From CAVPDG01 sp963702535 (GTDB lineage: Bacteria; Chloroflexota; Anaerolineae; Anaerolineales; UBA4823): DNA of 64,000 nucleotides. The notes under the pieces are model-generated. The model saw only the letters and a list, made by a program, of their open reading frames with translations, had not been told where the DNA came from and searched no databases. Each line of letters begins with the position of its first letter. Position 1 is the first letter of the stretch. Both the position numbers and the translations under genes were made by a program. Positions 47,804-56,239 of this stretch are shown here, piece by piece. The stretch spans positions 1 through 64,000 of the forward strand of contig CAVPDG010000021.1 of the NCBI GenBank assembly GCA_963702535.1. The letters run 5' to 3'.

Positions 47804-48898
47804 ATGAACTTCTTAACCCTGACGGACGTGTCCAAAACGTTTGCGAGCTCTGTCGCCGTGGAAGACTTCAACCTGGATATCGAGAAAGGCGAGCTGGTCT
47901 CCTTCCTGGGACCTTCCGGCTGCGGAAAAACGACCACGCTGCGCATGATCGCCGGCTTCGAGCTGCCCACGACGGGGACAATCCATATCAACGGGCAAGA
48001 CGTAACCAATAAACCGACAGCGGCGCGCAATGTGGGCATGGTCTTCCAATCCTACGCCCTCTTCCCCAACATGACCATCGCCAAGAACATCGCCTTTGGG
48101 CTGGAAGTCGCAAAAAAGTCGCGCCTCGAGATCAACGAGCGTGTGGCGGAGATGCTCGACCTGATCCACATGCCCAACATGGGCAACCGCTATCCTTACC
48201 AGCTCTCCGGCGGGCAGCAACAGCGCGTCGCTCTGGCGCGCGCCCTGGCAGCCCACCCCCAGGTGCTGCTGCTGGACGAGCCGCTCTCTGCCCTGGATGC
48301 AAAGATCAGGGTGTCGCTGCGCACTGAGATCCGCACGATCCAGAAGAAACTGGGGATCACCGCCATTTATGTCACCCACGACCAGGAAGAAGCGCTCTCG
48401 ATCTCGGACCGGGTCGTTGTGATGAACGGCGGCAGGATCGAGCAGGCAGGAGTACCGCTGGAGATTTATAACGCACCGGCAACGCCCTTCGTCGCCCAAT
48501 TCGTCGGCACGCTCAGCGCCTTGCCGGCGGTTATCCTGGACGCCGGAGCAGGCAAGCTGGCGGTCCAGGGGCAGGAGATACACATGAGCAGCCCCCTGGA
48601 GGGCTACACGAATGGGGAAGACATCACGATTGCACTGCGCCCAGAGCAGCTCAGCTTCCGCGGCAGCGAAGACGATGGCAATACGCTGCGTTGTGCCATC
48701 GAGAGCATCACCTTTCTCGGCTCGATCGTGCGCTTCTCTCTGCGGTTGGGTGAGAAATTGATTGATATGGACAGCTTCAACAATCCCCACCTGAGCATCC
48801 CCCACGTGGGTGAGAAGGTCGAGATTTCCTGCGGGCGTGATTCCATCCTTGTCTTACACTCACCCCACAAAACAGTAGAGGAGACTGCCCGGGTATGA
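47804..48898 (+). CDS. ABC importer ATPase (PotA/FbpC-like)
   Basis: 364 residues. Walker A GPSGCGKTTT, Q-loop GMVFQSYALFP, signature LSGGQQQRVALAR, Walker B VLLLDEPLSALD, H-loop YVTHDQEEAL, and a C-terminal TOBE-type regulatory domain (ALRPEQLSF). The start ATG is 47804 with AGAGAGG upstream. It powers the two permeases before it and overlaps the hydrolase gene by four bases. Confidence 0.93.
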   Translation: MNFLTLTDVSKTFASSVAVEDFNLDIEKGELVSFLGPSGCGKTTTLRMIAGFELPTTGTIHINGQDVTNKPTAARNVGMVFQSYALFPNMTIAKNIAFGLEVAKKSRLEINERVAEMLDLIHMPNMGNRYPYQLSGGQQQRVALARALAAHPQVLLLDEPLSALDAKIRVSLRTEIRTIQKKLGITAIYVTHDQEEALSISDRVVVMNGGRIEQAGVPLEIYNAPATPFVAQFVGTLSALPAVILDAGAGKLAVQGQEIHMSSPLEGYTNGEDITIALRPEQLSFRGSEDDGNTLRCAIESITFLGSIVRFSLRLGEKLIDMDSFNNPHLSIPHVGEKVEISCGRDSILVLHSPHKTVEETARV

Positions 48899-49706
48899 GT
48901 AAAGTTAATCCTGATCGTCTCAGATGCAATGCGCTACGACGCTGCAGTGCGCGGTATGGGCTACTTCGGGCACATGGTGGAATGGAAGCTCGCCAGCCTC
49001 TACAAAGTGACTGGCGAGCTTCCCAGCCTGTCACGCCCGATGTACGAGACCATCCACACCGGCATGCCGTCCAGCGCTCACGGCATCGTGGCGAACAGCG
49101 TGATCCGCAAGTCGACACAGCCGAACATCTTCCAACTGGCAACGGAGAACGGGAAGAGCACCGCTGCGGCGGCGTATTTCTGGTTTTCTGAGCTGTACAA
49201 CCGCGCTCCCTACGATGTCATCGAAGACCGGGAGGTAGACGACCCAGGCTTGTGGATCCAGCACGGGCGCTTCTACACACAAGACGAGTACGCCGACCTG
49301 GAGGTCTTCCACGACGCCGCCATGCTGGTGCGAAAATTCCTGCCGGATTATCTCCTGGTGCACCCGATGGGCATGGATGTGATGGGCGAGACGTATGGCA
49401 GCGATTCGAGCGAATACCGCAACCGCGCGATCCGGCAGGACGCCTGGCTGGCGCCGCTGGTCAGAGAATGGCTGGAAAAAGGCTACACTATCCTGTTCAC
49501 CGGAGATCATGGGATTAATGCCGATAAGATGCACGGCGGCACGACAGCGGAGGTGCGCGAGGTGCCCCTCTTTCTCGTCAATCCGCAGTTGCAGGGTAGG
49601 GGCGATACCGGGAGAGACGCTCTCGCAGCTCCAGATCGCGCCAACGCTGTGCAAGCTGCTCGGGATACCTATTCCAGTGACGATGAAGTATCCGCCGGTA
49701 ATCTAA
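48895..49706 (+). CDS. Alkaline-phosphatase-superfamily hydrolase (phosphodiesterase type), two frame breaks
   Basis: About 270 residues. A surplus A near 48907 must be skipped to read VILIVSDAMRYDAA, the first metal-binding motif. A threonine nucleophile lies probably in MYETIHTGMPSSAHG, and LFTGDHGINADKMHGG gives the later metal Asp and His residues. A second break near 49605 restores the end TLCKLLGIPIPVTM. The family hydrolyses phosphate esters, nucleotides or phosphonates. No signal peptide is seen, so it acts in the cytoplasm on what the overlapping importer brings in. The exact substrate is open. Confidence 0.8.
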
Positions 49707-49718
49707 CCGGCTGAGCTT

Positions 49719-50708
49719 TTATGCAGCTGTGTGCGCAGATCGCGCAAGTCTCTTTCTGAACGCGATCAAAGACATGTACTCGTAGACGATCCCGGCAGCC
49801 AGCAGGGCGGTAATGCCTGCCGAGTCATAGGAAGGCAGCACTTCCACCAGGTCGTAGCCGATGAAATTTAAGCCGGCCAGGCCACGCACCAGCTCCAGGG
49901 ATTGGGCGCTGTTAAACCTCCTACCACCGGCGTGCCCGTGCCAGGCGCAGAAGCTGGATCTACGAAATCGATATCGAAGGTCAGGTAAGCCAGTCGTTCT
50001 CCTACCCGCTGGCGGACAGTCTCGATCACCCAATCCAGGCCGCGGCGGTGCATCTCCGGGGCGGTGAGCACCAAAAGCCCGGCTTCAGCAGCTTCACGCG
50101 CAACGGAAGCGTCGTACAATGAGCCGCGAATGCCGATCTGGAGCGAATGCGCCGGGTCGATCAGGTGCTCCTCCAGAGCGCGGCGGATGGGCGTGCCATG
50201 CGTATCTTTGCCGCCGAAGTAGCCCTGGTGAAGATCATTATGCGAATCAAAGTGCACCAGCGCCAGCGGACCGTAGTGCGCCGCGGCCAGCGCGCAGCAA
50301 GGGCAGGCTGACGGAATGGTCGCCGCCAAGAAATATGGGCGTCGTACCGCTGGCAAAGACAGCCACCGCGCTTTCTTCGATTAACTGGTGAGCCTCGGGG
50401 AGATAGCCGGGGATGGTGGGCAGGTCGCCGTAATCCACACCGGAGCACTCATCGAAGATATTTACATCCAGAACCGGATTGTATGGCTTATATATGAAGG
50501 ATTCATCCCGAATAGCCGATGGACCAAAGCGTGAGCCCACGCGATACGTGCCGCCGGTGTCGAACGGTACGCCGGCGATGGCAAAATCGACGCCCTGCAG
50601 ATCGGTGATATAGGGCAGGCGCATAAAGGTGCGTATTCCCGAGTAGCGCGGCGCGGTGGGCGAGCTTCCCGGGCGGTACATTTGCCGCTTGGAGGCAGGT
50701 TCATTCAT
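49719..50708 (-). CDS. speB: Agmatinase/ureohydrolase family protein, two frame breaks
   Basis: About 330 residues. The binuclear manganese site is visible: GGDHSV, then HFDSHNDLHQG (DxHxD), and TFDIDFVDPASAPGTGTP (DxDxxDP). The family splits agmatine, guanidinobutyrate or related guanidino compounds to urea. Breaks lie near 50325 and 49915. The N-terminus has VDFAIAGVPFDTGGTYRVGS, usual for SpeB. The start ATG overlaps the alr stop by four bases, so the two are co-translated. Substrate within the family is not certain. Confidence 0.87.
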
Positions 50709-51862
50709 GACAGTAAATCCTTCTTTGGTAAGTACACTCTCACGACTCGAGCCGACAGCCCGGTGACGATCTCGTTCTGGATCGTGCCGGCCAGGTCGGC
50801 GACATCCTGGGCGATAATCACCTCATCTCCCTGCTTGCCGATGAGCACCACCTCATCGCCCGGCTGCACGCCGGGGATGTCAGTGACATCGATGACGAAC
50901 TGGTCCATACACACCCGACCGATGACCGGCGCCCGCCTGCCGCCCACCAGTACAACGCCGCGGTTGGAGAGGGAGCGAGGGAAGCCATCGCCGTAGCCGG
51001 CAGGGACCAATGCGGCGCGCATCGGGTGTGGGGCGATGAACGTACGCCCATAGCTGACCGCGCTGCCGGTGGACAAATCGAAGACACGGCTCAGCCTGCT
51101 TTTGAAGGCAAGCGCGGGGCGCAGCTCAAAAGGGGTGCGCCATTCACTGGAGGCAGGCAACCCGTACAAGGAGATGCCCGGGCGCACGGCGTTGAAATGC
51201 GCTTCGGGACGCGCCACCAGGGCAGCGCTGTTGGCAGCATGCACCAGGGGTATTTCGATCCCGGCTTTGTGCAGATCTGCCAGGACCTGCTTGAACAAAT
51301 CGAGCTGCTGGAGCGTAAAGCGCTGATCGAGCCAATCGGCTGTGGCAAAATGGGTGAAGATACCCTCCAGCAGGATACCGGGCAGGCGGCTGAGCTCCGC
51401 GGCGAAGCCGACCACGGCGGCTGGAAAGATGCCGTAGCGGCTCATACCGGTATCGACTTTAATATGGACCGGGACTTCAACGCCTTCCGACCGGGCATGC
51501 TGTGCTAACTGCCGGGCGAATTCCAGGGAGATGACGCTGGGGGTGAGACGGTTGCGCACCACCGCCAGGGCGCCATCCGGCGGTGTGTAGCCCATGATCA
51601 AAAGCGGGGCAGTGATGCCCCCCTGGCGCAACTCGAGCGCCTCGACCAGCCTGTGTACAGCCACACGCTCCGCGCCGGCTTGCAGCGCCGCCTGGGCGAC
51701 AGGCAGCGCCCCATGACCGTACGCATTCGCTTTGAGCACCGCGTAAATGCTGACGCCCTCCCCGATTTGCGCGCGGAACTGCCCAAGGTTGAAGGCAATC
51801 GCATCCAGATCGATCTCCGCCCAGGTCATCGCTCCATTGAGCATATCTGCATTGTAGTACAT
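50705..51862 (-). CDS. alr: Alanine racemase
   Basis: 385 residues, intact. PLP-binding lysine in AVLKANAYGHG near the N-terminus, catalytic tyrosine in AVSYGRTFIAPH of the C-terminal domain, and VIGRVCMDQFVIDVTD and GDEVVLIGKQG near the end. It converts L-alanine to D-alanine for the cell wall. ATG 51862 (complement) has AAAGGGG upstream; this start removes a 9-residue extension. First gene of a two-gene unit with the agmatinase-family gene. Confidence 0.93.
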   Translation of the reverse strand: MYYNADMLNGAMTWAEIDLDAIAFNLGQFRAQIGEGVSIYAVLKANAYGHGALPVAQAALQAGAERVAVHRLVEALELRQGGITAPLLIMGYTPPDGALAVVRNRLTPSVISLEFARQLAQHARSEGVEVPVHIKVDTGMSRYGIFPAAVVGFAAELSRLPGILLEGIFTHFATADWLDQRFTLQQLDLFKQVLADLHKAGIEIPLVHAANSAALVARPEAHFNAVRPGISLYGLPASSEWRTPFELRPALAFKSRLSRVFDLSTGSAVSYGRTFIAPHPMRAALVPAGYGDGFPRSLSNRGVVLVGGRRAPVIGRVCMDQFVIDVTDIPGVQPGDEVVLIGKQGDEVIIAQDVADLAGTIQNEIVTGLSARVVRVYLPKKDLLS

Positions 51863-52020
51863 GGCGCCCCTTTGTCCTTCCCACAATTGTAGGAGTTAAC
51901 CACCGAAAAATGTAGGTGATTCCCACTGCGAGATGTGGTCGATTCTTAGCAGAGAAAATCCAACAGTTGCTTGTTGTTTAAGTGCAGACCCTGTGCCATG
52001 ATTACAGTGGAGGCACATTG

Positions 52021-52416
52021 ATGAGCACCACCTGTATCCTGATCATCGCCTACCCGGGAGCGAACCTGGATAGCTTGACGGCGGTCCTACCTGCCCTGGT
52101 GGCAAATGCCGAGCTGCTGTTCGCGGCTGAGGCGAGCGACGCATTGGCTGCCGTGGATATCCGCCATCCCCAGCTTGTGATCATCGATAGCGAGATCGGC
52201 TATGTTGACGCCCGCGCCATCCATTCCCTGCTGACATCAAAATACCCCGAGATCAGGATCATCGTGCTATCGGACGCCGCCAACTGGCAGCGCTGGAAAA
52301 CCGCCCGCGGCGCGCAACAGGTGCTGCTCAAGGGTTTCTCCACTCGCCGCCTGACAGCCACACTCTCCAAAGTATTGGGCAGCTCAACAAAACTTGAGAC
52401 AAGCTCGACTCATTAA
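52021..52416 (+). CDS. Stand-alone receiver-like protein with incomplete acidic pocket
   Basis: 131 residues, the size of one receiver domain. The phospho-acceptor Asp56 (LVIIDSEIG), Ser84 (IVLSDA) and Lys104 (VLLKGFS) are in place. The usual acidic pair after the first strand is Ala10-Tyr11, so Mg binding and phosphorylation are probably impaired. GGAGG precedes the ATG. Its stop overlaps that of the unknown gene on the opposite strand. No kinase is adjacent. Confidence 0.75.
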   Translation: MSTTCILIIAYPGANLDSLTAVLPALVANAELLFAAEASDALAAVDIRHPQLVIIDSEIGYVDARAIHSLLTSKYPEIRIIVLSDAANWQRWKTARGAQQVLLKGFSTRRLTATLSKVLGSSTKLETSSTH

Positions 52417-53726
52417 AAATATAGAGCATCCAACGACTCGGCGAATTTACGGTACGCAGCCAAATCATCCAGACCCAGCCCTCCGGCAAACAGGCGCCGT
52501 GCAGCCGGCGCGAGACACTCCAGCGCTTCCAGCTCCTGGCTGATATCACAGATATGGATTGCGTTGCGCCGCAACCACCATTGGCGCAGCCACTCTGGCG
52601 GCTTGAAAAGCACTTCATCGCGATAGGAGAGCGGCGCCAGGGAGCGGTTGCCGTACAGCGCCCGCTGGTAATAATTCGTGATCTCCTGGATGCGGCCCCG
52701 ATCGAGCTGAGCGAATTCCTGCGCGTGGCGACCCGCCACCTGGCGCAGAGCCAGGCGGGCTGCTTCCAGGTCTTGCAGGCTTTTGGCTGAGGCAATCGCA
52801 GCCTGGTAGGCGCCAATCTGCTGGCGTAAGTCGCGAAAGCGCTGGCGCACATGCAGGAGCGCCGCGCCGAAATCCTCCCGCGAGCTGGCTTTCTCCAATA
52901 CAAGCTGCGTCAGGGGTGGAATGGAAAATGAGAAGGGATGGATGCTTAACTGCAGCTCCTGCGGCGTGAGGAAGAACGCCTGGGCGATGTAAGGCGCTGC
53001 CTCTTGGGTCAGGGAGGCTTGCAGGTGGTGCGTGATATGAATCACGATCGGGATGCGTGAGACATCCGGGTAAAAAGGGATTTTCATGCGATCTGTAACC
53101 AGCCAGTAAACCAGGGTTCGCACCAGGAAAGCCTGCGCCGGACGGCGCGCCCAGGCATTGCTGCCCGCCCACATCTCCACCAGACTGAAACAATAATGCG
53201 GCAGGGTTTTCGCAAGCGTCTCTCCGGCGGTCAACGACCTGCCGAACGGCGGCAGCTTCGCCGCAAGATCCAGCTCGGCGTTCATCGTGGCAATCGGGTT
53301 GGGTGAGAAGAAGTCGTAATCCCCGTAGTAGGGCAGCACGCTTGCCGCCGCAGATCGCGTGAACAAAGGGCTGGCGCTCACTTTATCGTATGCATCGGGA
53401 ATGCCAAACAGACGGAAAATATCATCCTGGATTTCCTGCACGCTGACCGGCGGAACGAAACCCTGGATGATGCCCTCTGAAGCCAATAATCGCCCCAAAG
53501 GCAGCGAGGCGAGATCGAACTGCGATGCCGTGCCAAGGAATAAAAGGTGCTCGTGAAGCACCACCGCCTCAATCAACGCGGAGAGGTCGAACAGCCCAGC
53601 CAGGGTCAGATCAGGCGCATCCAGGGCGTGGCTGGCTTGCAGGACCAGGTTATTGGTGGTAATTACATCACTGGGGTGACTCGATCGGGCGGGAGGAAAA
53701 CCATGCGCCTGCAGGTCGGGGTCCAT
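52413..53726 (-). CDS. Unknown protein, 437 residues
   Basis: Not recognised. Intact frame. The start ATG at 53726 (complement) has GGAG about 8 bases upstream; an earlier in-frame ATG lacks one. The N-terminal third is rich in Leu/Ala/Phe (LIEAVVLHEHLLFLGTASQF), the middle contains IPIVIHITHHLQASLTQEAA, and the last third is helical and Arg/Gln-rich (HVRQRFRDLRQQIGAYQAAI), possibly a coiled coil. No signal peptide or clear membrane segment. It converges on the receiver-like gene with overlapping stops. Confidence 0.65.
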   Translation of the reverse strand: MDPDLQAHGFPPARSSHPSDVITTNNLVLQASHALDAPDLTLAGLFDLSALIEAVVLHEHLLFLGTASQFDLASLPLGRLLASEGIIQGFVPPVSVQEIQDDIFRLFGIPDAYDKVSASPLFTRSAAASVLPYYGDYDFFSPNPIATMNAELDLAAKLPPFGRSLTAGETLAKTLPHYCFSLVEMWAGSNAWARRPAQAFLVRTLVYWLVTDRMKIPFYPDVSRIPIVIHITHHLQASLTQEAAPYIAQAFFLTPQELQLSIHPFSFSIPPLTQLVLEKASSREDFGAALLHVRQRFRDLRQQIGAYQAAIASAKSLQDLEAARLALRQVAGRHAQEFAQLDRGRIQEITNYYQRALYGNRSLAPLSYRDEVLFKPPEWLRQWWLRRNAIHICDISQELEALECLAPAARRLFAGGLGLDDLAAYRKFAESLDALYF

Positions 53727-53859
53727 TGAGTAGCTCCGCGTCACGGCAATCTGCAATCAATATAACAGATTCTAACCGCAAACTCAAGGAATCGCGAACG
53801 TCCTGAGAACCTGGGGTGGTCCTTCCCGCACAAGTGCATCCGCCGATTAAATGATCCGA

Positions 53860-53899
53860 GCAGCCTTCCGGCTGCCCGGAGACACTCGCCCAAGTGTCT
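53860..53899 (-). terminator. Tandem hairpins downstream of the M24 gene
   Basis: Two small stems: AGACACT/AGTGTCT (53880-53899) and GCAGCC/GGCTGC (53860-53875). Read on the minus strand they follow the M24 gene's stop at about 90 bases and are succeeded by TCATTTAATC. The rest of 53757-53989 shows no gene. Confidence 0.4.
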
Positions 53900-53989
53900 A
53901 CAGCTTGAGTGTACATCAGGGTACGCCCCAGCGCGCTATCGCTCCTGAAAGGTGTGACAGGCTTACAAGTTTGTAACGCTCGCTCTCCG

Positions 53990-55210
53990 TTAGATCTCTT
54001 TGATCTCCACAGGGAATTTGGACAGGTACTCACAACCATCGCTCGTGATCAGGATAGGATTTTCGTAGCGGAAGCCGATGGCTTCTTCCGGGCAGGCATA
54101 TTGCAAGGCGCAAATCACCATTTCATCCGGCTGGTAGATGTGCTCAGGGTTAGTCCAATAGGGAAAGGGTCCATCGTTGACGCCGATGCGCCATTCATCG
54201 CCCATCAAACCGATGCCGTGCTCGAAGCCAGGCACCATATACTCGGCGAAGCCCTGGTCTTCGCAATAGGCGAGCATCTCATCCGCCAGGGATGTCGGGC
54301 TGGCGCCGGCGCGATATGCGCCCAGGCATTTTTTCACCAGACCGGTAAAATTGTCGGCGTGCCATCGCTGGCGGGGGGTTGCCGGACCCAATAGGTAGTT
54401 ATGCGAATGGTCGCCGAGACCGAGCATGAACATGGCATGCAGATCCACCATGAGCGGCTCCCCCGGCTGCAGCTTGCGGCGCGTCGCCGGCGTGCAGGCG
54501 CCGCCAGCCAGCCCGGTGCGGTAGCCGGAGGCAATCTCATTGCCGCCGGTGAAGGTCCACTCGAACTCGCTGCCCGCCTTGCGCATGGCGTAGGTGGCAA
54601 TACCGGAGATCTCCGTCTCGGTCATGCCGCGATAGCCGCCATCCTTGATCGCAGCGTAAACCGCCTCTTGCCCGAGATCCACCAGGCGAGACGCCTCGCG
54701 GAAGCGGTTGATGGTGCCCCGATCTTTGACCACCGCCAGGGCATCGAGGATATCATGGGCGTTCACCAGCCTGGCGCCGGGGAAGGCTGCCGAGAACTGC
54801 TCGTACTCAAAGTGGGTCAGGTGCCCTTCAGGTGTATAGCTGCCCATGCCCGACTCTATCCCGATGGTGCCCTTGCCCTCCAGCAGGTAATTGCCCAGCA
54901 TATCCGAGATGGCGCTTACCTGGTCCTGCCCACCCATCGGGGCGTAACCCAAAACGTGGTCTGCGTCCAACCAGGAATCGTCCGCCACGCGCGATGCGTC
55001 GATAACAAAAGTGAACACCGTGGGTATCCCTTCGGGAGGGATAATGATGAAAGAGCGCCAGGGGCAGAACGCGCCGGTGATCCATGAAAGTGTGCGCAGG
55101 CGCGAGCCAAGATAGACATCGATGCCGTGCTCTGCCATAGCCGCCTGCACCGCTCTAACCCGCTGCGGGAAGTCTATGAAGTACGGATCGTGGGGGTCGA
55201 GTAACGCCAT
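53990..55210 (-). CDS. M24-family (Xaa-Pro peptidase/creatinase-like) protein
   Basis: 406 residues: a creatinase-type N-terminal domain (DIDAS-like region, residues ~1-165) and a pita-bread catalytic domain. Metal-ligand positions are visible in MVDLHAMFMLGLGDHSHN (two Asp, 11 apart) and GFEHGIGL (His). The usual TIEPG stretch is replaced by VICALQYAC, so one Glu ligand is missing, while the last Glu (GFRYEN) is kept. It may use a changed metal site, or act without metal like creatinase. GGAGGGC precedes the start. An SCP2-domain gene lies 10 bases upstream. Confidence 0.8.
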   Translation of the reverse strand: MALLDPHDPYFIDFPQRVRAVQAAMAEHGIDVYLGSRLRTLSWITGAFCPWRSFIIIPPEGIPTVFTFVIDASRVADDSWLDADHVLGYAPMGGQDQVSAISDMLGNYLLEGKGTIGIESGMGSYTPEGHLTHFEYEQFSAAFPGARLVNAHDILDALAVVKDRGTINRFREASRLVDLGQEAVYAAIKDGGYRGMTETEISGIATYAMRKAGSEFEWTFTGGNEIASGYRTGLAGGACTPATRRKLQPGEPLMVDLHAMFMLGLGDHSHNYLLGPATPRQRWHADNFTGLVKKCLGAYRAGASPTSLADEMLAYCEDQGFAEYMVPGFEHGIGLMGDEWRIGVNDGPFPYWTNPEHIYQPDEMVICALQYACPEEAIGFRYENPILITSDGCEYLSKFPVEIKEI

Positions 55211-55220
55211 GCCGCCCTCC

Positions 55221-55655
55221 CTATTCGTAATCCGTGGGTATGGAAGCCAGGACTTTGTTCATGCGGTCAACCACAGCTGAAAGCCCTAAGGCTTTAACCA
55301 TGTTGCCCTGCAAGCGCAGCTTGCCGCTCATCAATGCGGAGCGCGCCCCAAGCTCGGCGCGCGAGATGCGTGCGAACACCTCGTAATCACCGCTGATCAC
55401 GAACTCCGCCTTAGGAGGCTTGCCTTCCAGCAGGCTCAGCTCAGTCACCACCCCGTCAACAAATTTGTAGTACAGTGAGCGATCTTTGCCATCCGGACAG
55501 TGCTTGTAATGCGTCACCATCGACGAGGTGACGTATTTCATTTTCTCCGCAGTCAGCTCGGTTTGCAAGCGTCGAAAGGCCTCTTGCGTCCATTCTGGGC
55601 TGAGGTATTGAAAGATTCCGCCATAGCAACCTCCAGGGATATCGAGCGATTCCAC
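55221..55655 (-). CDS. SCP2 sterol-transfer-domain protein
   Basis: 144 residues, one SCP2 domain: DGKDRSLYYKFVDGVVTELS, a strand with AEFVISGDYEVFARI, and MSGKLRLQGNMVKALGLSAV, the pattern of this lipid-binding fold. It lies just ahead of the M24 gene on the same strand and is probably co-transcribed with it. The ligand is unknown; in bacteria such domains bind hydrophobic molecules. GGAGG lies before the ATG. Confidence 0.85.
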   Translation of the reverse strand: MESLDIPGGCYGGIFQYLSPEWTQEAFRRLQTELTAEKMKYVTSSMVTHYKHCPDGKDRSLYYKFVDGVVTELSLLEGKPPKAEFVISGDYEVFARISRAELGARSALMSGKLRLQGNMVKALGLSAVVDRMNKVLASIPTDYE

Positions 55656-55723
55656 TATCAGAATAACTCTATCACCAGCTGCAGCCGGAGTTTAGTTGGA
55701 AGCTACAAATTCCCGGATGACAA

Positions 55724-56149
55724 ATGTCACATATTGAACAACTCAGCCTGACGCCGATCACCCAGGATGTGATCCCGGCTTGCACCACCGGCAACTGCCA
55801 GGACGAGATCGTGACCACACTGGAAGTGAATTTGGATACCAATTGTGATGGCACGATCGATGTCGGATCACCTGACATGCTCTGCTTTTACGCTGAAGCA
55901 CGCGTGCCTACCCGGGCGGATGGTCCCCCGTATTGGGGGCAGCAACTGCAGGCGCGCATCTCAGCTGGCGGCGGCGATAAGACCGTCAACTTCAACCCGA
56001 GCGGACCGACAGCGATCAACCTGGTGAAGCTGGCAGCCACTTCTGGTAGCGATGAATTCAGGAACACGGTGATCTGGGCAAGTACTTTCCTCATTCTTCT
56101 GATCTCGCTGGCAGCCACCAGCCTGTACAGGCGCCGGAAACAAGTATAA
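55724..56149 (+). CDS. Small surface protein with C-terminal membrane anchor
   Basis: 141 residues. N-terminal part with CTTGNC and DTNCDGTID, an Asp-rich calcium-type loop, and CFYAEARVPTR. Then a beta-rich middle and a C-terminal hydrophobic segment TVIWASTFLILLISLAATSL followed by YRRRKQV, a stop-transfer anchor. No signal peptide precedes it, and an in-frame TGA lies two codons upstream, so it looks like the 3' part of a larger surface protein whose 5' part is lost, or an intact small tail-anchored protein. A terminator follows. Confidence 0.55.
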   Translation: MSHIEQLSLTPITQDVIPACTTGNCQDEIVTTLEVNLDTNCDGTIDVGSPDMLCFYAEARVPTRADGPPYWGQQLQARISAGGGDKTVNFNPSGPTAINLVKLAATSGSDEFRNTVIWASTFLILLISLAATSLYRRRKQV

Positions 56150-56172
56150 GCAATTGTAGACCTGTTCAAACG

Positions 56173-56199
56173 AACCCCGCCGCAAACGGCGGGGTTTTT
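56173..56199 (+). terminator. Rho-independent terminator
   Basis: 10-bp GC-rich stem AACCCCGCCG (56173-56182) and CGGCGGGGTT (56187-56196), loop CAAA, followed by TTT. Textbook form. Confidence 0.93.
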
Positions 56200-56226
56200 G
56201 TACATGGCCAAGGGAGTTGCGTGTGT

Positions 56227-56232
56227 TATAAA
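56227..56232 (+). promoter_or_regulatory. -10-like box close to the lipoprotein start
   Basis: TATAAA ends eight bases before the ATG at 56240 that gives the best lipoprotein signal. There is no ribosome-binding site at a usable distance. This is a third case of the pattern seen at 31037 and 40974, consistent with leaderless transcripts. Confidence 0.35.
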
Positions 56233-56239
56233 TAAACCC

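Noticed and set aside
47174..48898. Apparent fusion of permease 2 to the ATPase
   Set aside because: It depends on a break near 47715. The other frame gives a normal permease end and TGA at 47781, and the ATPase has its own ATG and ribosome-binding site.
44926..48898. Importer called simply a polyamine (Pot) system
   Set aside because: The binding protein lacks a clear polyamine signature and the operon ends in a phosphatase-superfamily gene, so the substrate is left open.
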